Assembly: GCF_042648365.1 (NCBI RefSeq)
Contig: NZ_JBHRXI010000004.1
Location: 496,001 to 560,000, forward strand
Direction of reading: 5' to 3'
DNA: 64,000 bases
From: Lutimaribacter_A marinistellae
GTDB lineage: Bacteria; Pseudomonadota; Alphaproteobacteria; Rhodobacterales; Rhodobacteraceae
The notes under the pieces were generated by a model that saw only the letters and a program-made list of their open reading frames with translations, made no database searches and was not told where the DNA came from. Of the stretch, positions 1 to 7,790 are shown in pieces. The position numbers and the translations under genes were made by a program. How positions within the stretch are numbered: the stretch's first letter is position 1; every line of letters begins with the position of its first letter.

Positions 1-372
1 GTCCTGCCTTCGCTCGACCTTCTATTTCTGAACGCGGTCGAGGCCGAACAACTTCGGGTGGAAACCGGCATGTCACCCGAGGGGCTGCCCGTTCCCGAGG
101 TAATCGTGACCTCGGGCGGAGAGGGCGCATGGTATTTCGACACCAAAACTGGCCAATCGAAGCACTTTCCGGCCCATAAGGTTACGGCTGTCGATACCAC
201 GGGCGCTGGCGATACCTTCACCGGCTATGTTCTGGCCGGTCTCGACCGTGGTTTGCCCATGGCTCAATCCATCGCGCAAGCAATGCGCGCCGCGGCCATC
301 ATGGTCACGCGGCACGGCACGGCGGATGTTATCCCGGACTTGAAAGACGTGCAGGACGCGGCTCTCGCCTAG
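1..372 (+). CDS. PfkB-family carbohydrate kinase (3' part only)
   Basis: The frame is open from the first base, so the 5' end of the gene lies outside the window; 123 codons remain. The product is the C-terminal part of a ribokinase-like (PfkB) sugar or nucleoside kinase, which phosphorylates its substrate with ATP in the cytoplasm. The diagnostic second PfkB signature is present: DTTGAGDTFTGY, in which the GAGD stretch forms the anion hole and holds the catalytic Asp. The TSGGEGAW stretch before it is the usual beta-strand. The N-terminal sugar-binding half is missing, so the substrate cannot be named. Its TAG stop overlaps the stop codon of the convergent msrA gene by two bases. Confidence 0.88.
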   Translation, partial: VLPSLDLLFLNAVEAEQLRVETGMSPEGLPVPEVIVTSGGEGAWYFDTKTGQSKHFPAHKVTAVDTTGAGDTFTGYVLAGLDRGLPMAQSIAQAMRAAAIMVTRHGTADVIPDLKDVQDAALA

Positions 373-1031
373 CTGCCTGCAAAAGGGGCGTCTGATCCCC
401 ACAATTGGCGGATCCGTGCATCTCGACCGCAGGCTTCTCGGTAGGCCTTGTAGGCCTGCGCCTGCCTTTTTGGCCCGAACCGCGTCACGACCAGCGACCG
501 TCCCTTGTAATAGTCCTGATGGTAATCCTCAGCCATGTAGAAGGCACCAGCGCTCAGGATTGGGGTTACGACCTTTTGGCCCAAGGCACGTTGCGCGTTT
601 GCCTTTGCCGCATCTGCTATCGTCTTTTCCTGCGGATTAGAGACGAAAATCGCTGTGCGATAGCTTTCGCCCCGGTCACAGAACTGTCCTCCGGCATCGG
701 TCGGATCCACGGAGCGAAAGAACAGCTCCAGAAGTTTCGCGCGCGAAACCTTGTCCGGGTCAAACCTGATTTGCACGGCCTCGTAATGCCCTGTCCCACC
801 TCGCGTCACATCCTTGTAGGTCGGGTTTTTGACGGTGCCACCGGTATAGCCCGACACCACCTCCTTGACGCCCCGGACGGATTCGAAATCCGCCTCGACA
901 CACCAGAAACACCCACCGGCGACGGTAAGAACCTGCGCTTCGGCGGCCGAGGCGTGTTGGCAGCGCAAGACCGCCGTGAGGGTAATCAGAACAAAAAGAG
1001 CTATTGGTTTGATATTGTCTGCCCAGGTCAT
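369..1031 (-). CDS. msrA: Peptide-methionine (S)-S-oxide reductase MsrA, exported
   Basis: MsrA reduces methionine-S-sulfoxide in oxidised proteins. The catalytic motif GCFWC is at residues 40-44 with Cys41 as nucleophile, followed by the family blocks GYTGG, HYEAVQI and EDYHQDYY; a Cys near the C-terminus may resolve the disulfide. The start at 1031 is chosen because AAGGAGA stands 7-8 bases upstream; a longer reading frame would add 20 residues without a better ribosome site. Residues 1-30 look like a signal peptide (hydrophobic stretch, then ASAA), so this is probably a periplasmic form that repairs envelope proteins. Stop codons overlap the convergent kinase gene. Confidence 0.93.
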   Translation of the reverse strand: MTWADNIKPIALFVLITLTAVLRCQHASAAEAQVLTVAGGCFWCVEADFESVRGVKEVVSGYTGGTVKNPTYKDVTRGGTGHYEAVQIRFDPDKVSRAKLLELFFRSVDPTDAGGQFCDRGESYRTAIFVSNPQEKTIADAAKANAQRALGQKVVTPILSAGAFYMAEDYHQDYYKGRSLVVTRFGPKRQAQAYKAYREACGRDARIRQLWGSDAPFAGS

Positions 1032-1084
1032 TGGAAATCTCCTTTGATCTGAGCGTGGCAAGGGCGCTTGAGTCCTGCAAGATG

Positions 1085-1101
1085 GTGACATGGAATGTCA
1101 C
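1085..1101. promoter_or_regulatory. Perfect inverted repeat, possible operator of msrA
   Basis: GTGACAT-gga-ATGTCAC is a perfect 7-bp inverted repeat with a 3-bp spacer. It lies 54 bp upstream of the msrA start and 79 bp upstream of the next plus-strand gene, in the only sizeable gap between the two divergent genes. The size and symmetry suit a dimeric regulator. No regulator is identified. Confidence 0.3.
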
Positions 1102-1179
1102 GCTCAGGTGATGGCAGTTTATCTGCTTGGCCCGGTTCGGAGACAGGTCTAGCCTGCGCCGAAAATCCGGGAGGAAGTC

Positions 1180-1902
1180 ATGAAAATCGCGATGTGGTCG
1201 GGGCCGCGCAACTTGTCGACCGCCATGATGTACAGTTTCGGCGCACGCACTGATTGTGCAGTGGTGGATGAGCCGTTCTACGCAGCCTACTTGGCGATGA
1301 CAGGCCTCGAGCACCCGATGCGGAACGAAATACTCGCGGCCCAATCGCAGGACCCCAAGGATGTTGCCGCGCGGCTCAGTGGTTCGAATCCGGGAGCGCG
1401 CCCGTTCTGGTATCAGAAACACATGACACAACACATGATTGACGGGGTTCCGCGCGAGTGGATGAAGGACGTGGTCAACGTCTTTCTGATCCGGCACCCG
1501 GCGCGGGTGATCGCCAGCTACGCGGCTAAGCGCGAAAATCCCACACTGGACGATATCGGGTTCTGGCAGCAATCCGAGCTTTTCGACGCGGTCTTGGGTT
1601 GGGGTGGCGATCCGGTGGTAATCGACAGCCACGATATTCGTGACGATCCGGCAAAGATGCTACAAGCGCTTTGCGACCGCATCGGTGTGCCCTGGTCGCC
1701 GAAGATGTTGACCTGGCCCAAGGGCGGCCACCCGGATGACGGCGTCTGGGCGCAACACTGGTATGGCGCGGTGTGGAATTCCACCGGGTTTGCGGGACCA
1801 GAGGGTGACCTGCCGGATGTTCCGGACCATCTTGTACCTGTTTTGAAAGCGGCGATGCCCCATTACCAGAAAATGCAGGCCGAGCGGCTGACAGTCAGTT
1901 GA
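1180..1902 (+). CDS. Sulfotransferase-like protein
   Basis: A 240-residue cytoplasmic protein. The N-terminus WSGPRNLSTAMM resembles the 5'-phosphosulfate-binding loop of PAPS-dependent sulfotransferases (beta-strand, R/K-x-x-S/T). The block FLIRHPARVIASY at about residues 104-116 matches the 3'-phosphate-binding region (R-x-P...S). Proteins of this shape are common as stand-alone genes in Rhodobacterales, and their acceptor substrates are unknown. The ATG at 1180 has GGGAGGA just upstream. It is divergent from msrA and followed by a 134-bp gap. It could also be a P-loop kinase-like relative with no sulfotransferase activity. Confidence 0.7.
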   Translation: MKIAMWSGPRNLSTAMMYSFGARTDCAVVDEPFYAAYLAMTGLEHPMRNEILAAQSQDPKDVAARLSGSNPGARPFWYQKHMTQHMIDGVPREWMKDVVNVFLIRHPARVIASYAAKRENPTLDDIGFWQQSELFDAVLGWGGDPVVIDSHDIRDDPAKMLQALCDRIGVPWSPKMLTWPKGGHPDDGVWAQHWYGAVWNSTGFAGPEGDLPDVPDHLVPVLKAAMPHYQKMQAERLTVS

Positions 1903-1986
1903 GGGCGCGGCGGGCATTCCTGCAATAGCGTCCCAAAATCTTGTGCGGGACACATCCCAAGGGTTGCACCAACCCGCCAGACGGGC

Positions 1987-1998
1987 AACGTATACGTT
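1987..1998. promoter_or_regulatory. 12-bp perfect palindrome upstream of the Hint operon
   Basis: AACGTATACGTT is self-complementary over all 12 bases. It lies 38 bp before the Hint-gene start codon. The TATACG inside it could act as a -10 element, but I found no -35 at a proper distance, so an operator is the more likely reading. A small hairpin (CCGCT-ca-AGCGG) follows at 2004-2015 inside the presumed leader. Confidence 0.35.
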
Positions 1999-2036
1999 AA
2001 AAGGCCGCTCAAGCGGTGTGATCGAGCAGGATCAAC

Positions 2037-2996
2037 ATGGGATACAATATCAGCGATGTCGGTGGCGAGGCTACCGGCGGAGTCGATGTCTGGGAAGCTA
2101 CGCTGGACCTCAACCTTTCCGGTGCAACGACCGTAAGTGGCGATTTCGACGTCGTACCGCTTATCGGGGGTGGTGGATCGATCGGGGACGCAACGAACGG
2201 CTATGTCTTTTCCGGATTGTCCAACCCGGCCCTGGGTACTCTATCGACCAATTCCACAACCGGCGAGTACACCTTTACCGCCGATTGGTCCGCAATCCTT
2301 GCTACCGGCAGCGACCAGGTCGTCAGCTTTACAGTCACCGGCACCAGCGGAGGAAATTCCGACACCGATACGGTCAACATCAACCTGCTGATCTGCGTCG
2401 CCCGTGGCACCCGGGTGGAGACGACGAATGGCCCGGTAGCGGTCGAGGATTTGTCGGTTGGTGATCTGGTGGTGACCCTTCATGGTGATGTCGAGCCGGT
2501 TCGCTGGATTGGCTCTCGTAAACTCGGAGCGGCTGAATTGGCGGCGGATCCCTCCAAGCGTCCGATCCGCTTTGCGCGCGGTTCCCTGGGGCCGAACGTG
2601 CCAAGGCGACCGCTCCGCGTGTCTCCGCAACATCGCATGTTTCTCGAAGACTGGCGTGCGCAGCTGATGTTCGGAGAAGAGCGTGTGCTTTTGCCTGCCA
2701 AGAGCCTCGTCAACGACAAGACCATTCGCCGTGTCGATTCGGCAAAAGAGGTCGAGTATTTTCACATCCTGTTCGACACCCATCAGATCATCCTCACCGA
2801 AGGTGCACCTACCGAAAGCTTCCACCCTGGCGCATATACGCTCGGAGAGCTCGACGCTGCCGCCCGCGAGGAATTGCTAAGCCTGTTTCCCGAGCTGGAA
2901 CATGCAGACAGCTACGGCGACACGGCCGCTGTCACGTTGCGTACTTGGGAGGGCAAATTGCTCAGCGGAGCCATCAGACGCAAGAGCGCCGCATGA
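2037..2996 (+). CDS. Hint (hedgehog/intein)-domain protein
   Basis: A 319-residue protein. Residues 1-115 are acidic, Gly/Thr/Ser-rich and low in charge, like the secreted repeat modules of RTX-type proteins, with no cleavable signal peptide visible. From Cys120 (ICVARGTRVET) a Hint domain runs to about residue 265: VEDLSVGD, the SPQH motif at 196-199, and the HILFDTHQIILTEG block. The first residue of the domain is the Cys that would perform an N-S acyl shift. Related Hint proteins are abundant in roseobacters, often with nonapeptide repeats, which are absent here. The stop overlaps the next start (ATGA), so it is coupled to the acyltransferase gene. Confidence 0.85.
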   Translation: MGYNISDVGGEATGGVDVWEATLDLNLSGATTVSGDFDVVPLIGGGGSIGDATNGYVFSGLSNPALGTLSTNSTTGEYTFTADWSAILATGSDQVVSFTVTGTSGGNSDTDTVNINLLICVARGTRVETTNGPVAVEDLSVGDLVVTLHGDVEPVRWIGSRKLGAAELAADPSKRPIRFARGSLGPNVPRRPLRVSPQHRMFLEDWRAQLMFGEERVLLPAKSLVNDKTIRRVDSAKEVEYFHILFDTHQIILTEGAPTESFHPGAYTLGELDAAAREELLSLFPELEHADSYGDTAAVTLRTWEGKLLSGAIRRKSAA

Positions 2997-3511
2997 GTCA
3001 GCTTTTCGACAGCGAGGGACGTCCCCTGCCGGAGGTTGAGGTGCCTTCACCCGAAAAGCTTCGGATTTACGGCGATATGACCTTTCTGGCTTTCCGAAGC
3101 ACCAGGCATGCACGGATGAGCGTTGGCCAGTTGCGGACCTATCTGGAACCGGCGGTCGAGTTTGGCCAGTTTCGCGTTTTTCGGTTCGATGACGTGCCAC
3201 GCGCCATGATCACCTGGGCCTATATGGGGCCGGACAGCATTCGCAAATTGATTCAAGGCGAGCCGCTGGAACCGGCCGACTGGCAATCAGGACCCGATCT
3301 ATGGGTAATTGACCTAATTGCACCCTACCGTCGCCTCACCGGCCAATTGGTTCGTTGGATGATGGTACGCGGGAACTTTGCTGCGCGCGAATTTTGGTTT
3401 CGACGCGTCGGGGACGAGAACGAAACAAGGCGCATCGTGCATATCGATTTCGAGGCTGAGAGGCTGAGCAGGGTTTACTCCGCCCCAGGTTTTCTCAAGA
3501 CGCTGGATTAG
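2993..3511 (+). CDS. Toxin-activating lysine acyltransferase (HlyC/RtxC-like)
   Basis: A 172-residue relative of HlyC, the cytosolic enzyme that moves fatty acyl groups from acyl-ACP to lysines of RTX toxins. The residues known to be catalytic in HlyC can be placed: His39 in RSTRHARMSV and Asp107 in LWVIDLIAPY. The middle block AMITWAYM and the PADWQSG segment match the family. The start at 2993 is chosen because ATG overlaps the Hint stop codon; a longer frame has no ribosome site. No RTX structural gene or type I secretion gene is in the window, so the acylated target is unknown. The upstream Hint protein, or RTX proteins encoded elsewhere, are candidates. Confidence 0.86.
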   Translation: MSQLFDSEGRPLPEVEVPSPEKLRIYGDMTFLAFRSTRHARMSVGQLRTYLEPAVEFGQFRVFRFDDVPRAMITWAYMGPDSIRKLIQGEPLEPADWQSGPDLWVIDLIAPYRRLTGQLVRWMMVRGNFAAREFWFRRVGDENETRRIVHIDFEAERLSRVYSAPGFLKTLD

Positions 3512-3918
3512 GCGATCTCTTGCAAAGTCACTGGACAGCCCGCGCCATCGAAAAAGCGGTCTAGAACGTGGGCAAAGATCCGTGGCGAGCCCGGAACTGC
3601 TGCGAACAGCGTCATCGACGACCGCAGCTTCATCGCGTCGACCTTGCCCAGAATGTCTTGGGCTGAAAGGCCTTGGTGACGGAGCATGAGTTGGCTGACC
3701 TCGACGAGTCGTTCACGCAGAACGGGGTGTGCGAGGTAACTGGCCGCATCATCCAAGCCCCTCAGGCCGAACCGTTTCGCGGTTGCAGAGCGACCAAGCG
3801 CGTCGAGCTGCGGAAAGACGAACCACATCCAGTGCGATGTCTTCCGCCCCTGTTCCAGTTCGGACAGGACCACGGGCCAGACGCGGTCCTGTGCCGACAG
3901 GAACAGTTCGGGGTCCAT
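3508..3918 (-). CDS. DUF1810 family protein
   Basis: A 136-residue soluble protein of the DUF1810 family. The recognisable core is SHWMWFVFPQLDALGRSATAKRFGL at about residues 28-52, followed by LRERLVEV and the C-terminal MKLRSSMTLF segment. The function of the family is not established. The stop codon overlaps that of the convergent acyltransferase by two bases. The gene ends one base from argG on the same strand, and may be read through from it. Length is normal for the family. Confidence 0.85.
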   Translation of the reverse strand: MDPELFLSAQDRVWPVVLSELEQGRKTSHWMWFVFPQLDALGRSATAKRFGLRGLDDAASYLAHPVLRERLVEVSQLMLRHQGLSAQDILGKVDAMKLRSSMTLFAAVPGSPRIFAHVLDRFFDGAGCPVTLQEIA

Positions 3919-3919
3919 A

Positions 3920-5146
3920 TCAGTTGTGGCTGTGCCGCTCGCGCTGGGCCAGAAGCCGCAGGCGCAACGCGTTCAGCTTGATGAAACCGGCTGCATCCTT
4001 TTGGTCGTATGCTCCCGCGTCATCCTCGAACGTCACATGTTGTTCGGAATAAAGCGAATGGTCCGACCACCGCCCGACGGTGGATGCCAGCCCTTTGTAC
4101 AGGCGGATCCGCGTCGTGCCGGTCACGAATTCCTGGCTTTTGTCGATGGCAGCCTGAAGCATTTCGCGCTCTGGGCTGAACCAGAAGCCGTTATAGATCA
4201 GTTCGGCATATTGCGGCATCAGCTGATCCTTGAGGTGCATCGCACCACGGTCCATCGTGATCGACTCGATCCCGCGATGTGCTTCGAGCAGGATTGTCCC
4301 GCCCGGTGTCTCGTAAATGCCGCGCGACTTCATTCCCACGAAGCGTCCTTCGACAAGGTCGAGCCGCCCAATGCCGTGCTTGCGCCCATATTCGTTAAGG
4401 GCCGTCAGTATGGTGGCAGGGCTCATCGCCTCGCCATTGATGCTGACCGGATCGCCTTTTTCAAACCCGATCTCGATGTATTCGGCCTCATTGGGTGCGT
4501 CCTCGGGGTGGACGGTACGCTGGTACACGTAATCTGGGGCTTCTTCGGCCGGGTCTTCCAGCACCTTGCCCTCGGACGAGGTGTGCAAAAGATTGGCATC
4601 GACCGAGAACGGCGCTTCGCCGCGCTTGTCCTTGGCGATCGGAATCTGGTTTTCTTCGGCAAAGGCAAGCAGCTTGGTCCGGCTGGTCAGGTCCCATTCG
4701 CGCCACGGTGCGATCACCTTGATGTCGGGGTTCAACGCATAAGCGCTGAGTTCGAAACGAACCTGGTCATTGCCCTTGCCCGTCGCACCATGCGCCACGG
4801 CGTCCGCACCGGTTTCGGCGGCGATCTCGATCAGCCGCTTCGAAATCAGTGGCCGCGCGATCGATGTGCCCAAAAGGTAGAGACCCTCATAGACGGCATT
4901 GGCGCGGAACATCGGGAAGACGAAATCGCGCACGAATTCTTCGCGCACGTCTTCGATATAGATGTTCTCGGGCTTGATCCCCAGCAGTTCGGCCTTGGTG
5001 CGCGCGGGTTCCAGTTCCTCGCCCTGGCCAAGATCGGCGGTGAAGGTCACGACCTCGCACCCGTACTCCGTTTGCAGCCACTTCAGGATGATCGAGGTAT
5101 CGAGGCCACCGGAATAGGCCAGAACAACTTTCTTGGGCGCGGACAT
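3920..5146 (-). CDS. argG: Argininosuccinate synthase
   Basis: ArgG joins citrulline and aspartate with ATP to give argininosuccinate, the penultimate step of arginine synthesis. The 408-residue protein opens with the ATP pyrophosphatase P-loop AYSGGLDTS at residues 10-18. The GATGKGNDQVRFE and PFSVDANLLHTS-type blocks are present, and the length is normal. The ATG at 5146 is used because GAAGGAA precedes it by about 6 bases; an upstream in-frame ATG adds 20 residues that do not look like family sequence. A second arginine gene, argJ, lies 42 kb away, so the pathway is not clustered here. Confidence 0.97.
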   Translation of the reverse strand: MSAPKKVVLAYSGGLDTSIILKWLQTEYGCEVVTFTADLGQGEELEPARTKAELLGIKPENIYIEDVREEFVRDFVFPMFRANAVYEGLYLLGTSIARPLISKRLIEIAAETGADAVAHGATGKGNDQVRFELSAYALNPDIKVIAPWREWDLTSRTKLLAFAEENQIPIAKDKRGEAPFSVDANLLHTSSEGKVLEDPAEEAPDYVYQRTVHPEDAPNEAEYIEIGFEKGDPVSINGEAMSPATILTALNEYGRKHGIGRLDLVEGRFVGMKSRGIYETPGGTILLEAHRGIESITMDRGAMHLKDQLMPQYAELIYNGFWFSPEREMLQAAIDKSQEFVTGTTRIRLYKGLASTVGRWSDHSLYSEQHVTFEDDAGAYDQKDAAGFIKLNALRLRLLAQRERHSHN

Positions 5147-5278
5147 CTGACGTTCCTTCATGAGAATGACGGAACGCCACCTAGCGGGTTTCGGTGACAG
5201 GAGCAAGCTGCGAGCGTTGACATGGCAAGCCGGGCCGGACGATCATGCAGAGGTTGTATTTGGTAAAGGGTAGGCGAT

Positions 5279-6067
5279 TTGCTTGGAATAAGAATTTTGA
5301 CCCATGCTATCGGGATGGTTCTGCGTAATTTCAAAGAAACTCTTCAGATAACTATTCTGCCCGGGCTTTTCGGGATTTCAGCCCTTTTTCTTTTGGCATG
5401 GATTACGGGGTCATTCGAAGCGGTTTGGAATGTCTTGACGGCACCGAACCAGGGTCAAGGCTCCAATGTAATTCAAACACCGGCTTTTGGCGTTGTCCTG
5501 ATCCTGTTACTGGTTTGGATCGTCATATCCGCTTGGATCCTTGTTTCATGGCATCGCTTCATCCTTCTGGAGGAACGGCCTCAGGGATGGGTGCCTCCAT
5601 TGCGAGCGGACCGCCTCGCTTTCTACATCGGACAGGTTTTCGTGCTCTGCATCCCGATGGTGATCGGCTTCATTCCGTACGGCATGCTGATCTTTGTGCT
5701 GGGTGATTTGGTGGGCGATCTGGGTTTTGTCGTCATGATCGTCGTGACCATCGTTTACGTTGTGGCAATGATGCTTGCGTTCGCCCGCTTGTCCGTGACG
5801 TTACCCGCGCAAGCGATCGGCGCCGAACTGACACTTGAAGGCGCTTGGAAAGCCACCGGAGGCTCTACTGCCACGCTGATCGTGCTCGGAGTCGCGAATG
5901 CCTTGTTCCAGTTCTTTCTGCAGTTTCTCTTTCAGGGTTTTGCGCTGATACCGATGGCCGGCCCCCTTCTGCTGCTCATTCCTTCGATCCTTTTCGTGCC
6001 ACTCGTGAATGCCAGTATCCTCACAACCCTGTACGGGATTTATGTCGAGGGCCGCTCCCTGAGCTGA
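5279..6067 (+). CDS. Integral membrane protein of unknown function
   Basis: A 262-residue, very hydrophobic protein with about six membrane segments, at roughly residues 24-44, 68-92, 118-136, 140-165, 195-220 and 222-246. The loop between the second and third segments is basic and polar. I do not recognise a named family with certainty; it resembles uncharacterised membrane domains found beside ilvA in other rhodobacteral genomes. The start is uncertain: TTG at 5279 gives the full protein, with a weak AGGG upstream, and ATG at 5315 would remove 12 residues. It is followed 53 bp later by ilvA on the same strand. Confidence 0.65.
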   Translation: MLGIRILTHAIGMVLRNFKETLQITILPGLFGISALFLLAWITGSFEAVWNVLTAPNQGQGSNVIQTPAFGVVLILLLVWIVISAWILVSWHRFILLEERPQGWVPPLRADRLAFYIGQVFVLCIPMVIGFIPYGMLIFVLGDLVGDLGFVVMIVVTIVYVVAMMLAFARLSVTLPAQAIGAELTLEGAWKATGGSTATLIVLGVANALFQFFLQFLFQGFALIPMAGPLLLLIPSILFVPLVNASILTTLYGIYVEGRSLS

Positions 6068-6120
6068 ACAGCGTCATGAATTCCTTGCCTGTGCTCAATG
6101 GATGCGGCAAGGAACCGGGC

Positions 6121-7347
6121 ATGAGCGATTTTCAGACCCGTGCCCGCGCCGCCGAAGCTGCGATGCGCAGCGTTTTCGATCCGACACCCCTGCAGCGAAA
6201 CGTCCATCTGTCCGAACGGTTCGGCGCGGATATCTGGCTGAAACGCGAAGATCTCAGCCCGGTCCGCTCCTACAAGATCCGGGGCGCGTTCAACGCGATG
6301 CGCAAGCAGGAAGGGCGCGACCTGTTCGTTTGCGCCAGCGCCGGCAACCACGCGCAGGGCGTCGCCTTCATGTGCCGGCACATGGGTGTGCGCGGCGTGA
6401 TCTTCATGCCGGTTACGACGCCTCAGCAAAAGATCCAGAAAACCCGCATGTTCGGTGGAGATCAAATAGAGATACACCTCATCGGCGATTACTTCGACGA
6501 TACTCTGGCCGCCGCCCGGGCATGGTGCGAACGCGAAGGCGGCCATTTCCTGTCGCCCTTTGACGATGACGACGTGATCGAAGGTCAGGCTTCTCTTGCG
6601 GTCGAGATCGAGGAGCAACTCGGTGGCGTTCCGGATCATGTGGTGCTGCCCGTCGGTGGTGGGGGCATGTCTGCCGGGGTCGCGACATGGTTTGGTGACC
6701 GGACGCATTGCCTTTTTGTCGAGCCGTCGGGCGGGGCATGCCTGCGCGCGGCCATCGCGGCGGGCCATCCGGTCACGCTGGACCACGTCGATACCTTCGT
6801 GGACGGCGCCGCTGTCGGACGGATCGGTGAGCGACCGTTCGCATTGTTGCGCGACCGGCCCCTGTCGGACCTGTTCGTCCTGTCCGAAGATCGGATCTGT
6901 ACGACGATCATCGAGATGCTGAATGTCGAAGGGATCGTGCTGGAACCTGCAGGCGCGCTGGCGATCGAGGCAATCGCAGATGTCCAAAGCTTCATTCGCG
7001 GCCGCAGTGTTGTCTGCGTGACTTCGGGCGGCAATTTCGATTTCGAACGGTTGCCAGAAGTAAAGGAACGCGCCCAGCGTTATTCGGGTGTAAAGAAGTA
7101 CTTTCTTCTGCGTTTACCACAGCGACCTGGTGCCTTGCGCGATTTCCTCGACATTCTTGGTCCGGACGATGACATTGCCCGTTTCGAATACATGAAGAAA
7201 TCGGCGCGAAATTTTGGCTCGGTGCTTATTGGCATCGAAACGTCGAAGCCCGAAAATTTCGTCCGCCTGTTTGCCCATCTCGACGACGCCGGGTTTACCT
7301 ATACCGATATCACCAACGACGACACGCTCGCCCAGTTCGTGATCTGA
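6121..7347 (+). CDS. ilvA: Threonine ammonia-lyase (threonine dehydratase)
   Basis: A PLP enzyme that deaminates threonine to 2-oxobutanoate, the first step toward isoleucine. The Schiff-base lysine is Lys52 in SYKIRGAF; the glycine loop PVGGGGMS at 177-184 binds the PLP phosphate; SAGNHAQG at 73-80 is the substrate loop. A C-terminal ACT-like region begins around residue 324 (YFLLRLPQRPGAL), as in the short regulated type, so feedback control by isoleucine is likely. The ATG at 6121 is preceded by AAGGAA; an in-frame ATG at 6076 would add 15 unlikely residues. At 408 residues it is the usual length. Confidence 0.94.
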   Translation: MSDFQTRARAAEAAMRSVFDPTPLQRNVHLSERFGADIWLKREDLSPVRSYKIRGAFNAMRKQEGRDLFVCASAGNHAQGVAFMCRHMGVRGVIFMPVTTPQQKIQKTRMFGGDQIEIHLIGDYFDDTLAAARAWCEREGGHFLSPFDDDDVIEGQASLAVEIEEQLGGVPDHVVLPVGGGGMSAGVATWFGDRTHCLFVEPSGGACLRAAIAAGHPVTLDHVDTFVDGAAVGRIGERPFALLRDRPLSDLFVLSEDRICTTIIEMLNVEGIVLEPAGALAIEAIADVQSFIRGRSVVCVTSGGNFDFERLPEVKERAQRYSGVKKYFLLRLPQRPGALRDFLDILGPDDDIARFEYMKKSARNFGSVLIGIETSKPENFVRLFAHLDDAGFTYTDITNDDTLAQFVI

Positions 7348-7350
7348 CGG

Positions 7351-7692
7351 TCATGGGGCTTTGGTGATCCCGCCCAGAAAGGCCATTTTGGAACGTTCGA
7401 ACTCATTTGCCAGTTCTGCGATATCGACATGCTCGGGCTTGCCCTCGGCAGCGGTTCTTTCCCCTTCCTGACACATATTGGAAAAGCTCTGAAAGCCCAG
7501 CGACAGTGCGCTGCCCTTGAGAAAATGAAGATCCTTGTCCAGCAGGCTCATGTCAGGCCAGCTCCGCAGTCGAAGAATGACCTCTTCGACTTCTTCGAGA
7601 AAGATCGCGACAACCTCCTCGAAATCCTCGGCGCCGACCTCGTCGCGAAGCTGCGTAACACGGGACCAGTCGATCATCATCTCGGGCTCCAT
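7351..7692 (-). CDS. Hpt-domain histidine phosphotransfer protein
   Basis: A stand-alone 113-residue Hpt protein. The phosphorylatable His56 sits in HFLKGSALSLGF, the standard H-x-x-K-G-x-A pattern, within a four-helix bundle of amphipathic acidic helices. It would pass phosphate between a hybrid histidine kinase and a receiver domain. It is divergent from a receiver-PP2C phosphatase gene 98 bp away, so that protein is the likely partner. Translation may begin at the first ATG or at the fifth codon (ATG at 7680), where GGAG is better placed. It ends 3 bases from ilvA, convergent. Confidence 0.85.
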   Translation of the reverse strand: MEPEMMIDWSRVTQLRDEVGAEDFEEVVAIFLEEVEEVILRLRSWPDMSLLDKDLHFLKGSALSLGFQSFSNMCQEGERTAAEGKPEHVDIAELANEFERSKMAFLGGITKAP

Positions 7693-7790
7693 CTGACTGT
7701 GTCTGGTGATAGCTGGCCAGCGCTTAAGGTCGGGTTAAACTGCGCCGTGAGTGAATCCCCCTTGCTGATTCAGATGGTGTTAAACCCCTC

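Noticed and set aside
1381..1395. GGTTCGAATCC, like the T-arm of a tRNA
   Set aside because: It codes for part of the sulfotransferase-like protein; no acceptor stem or anticodon arm around it.
3926..5197. Open frame antisense to argG
   Set aside because: argG is full length with all motifs; the antisense frame is compositional.
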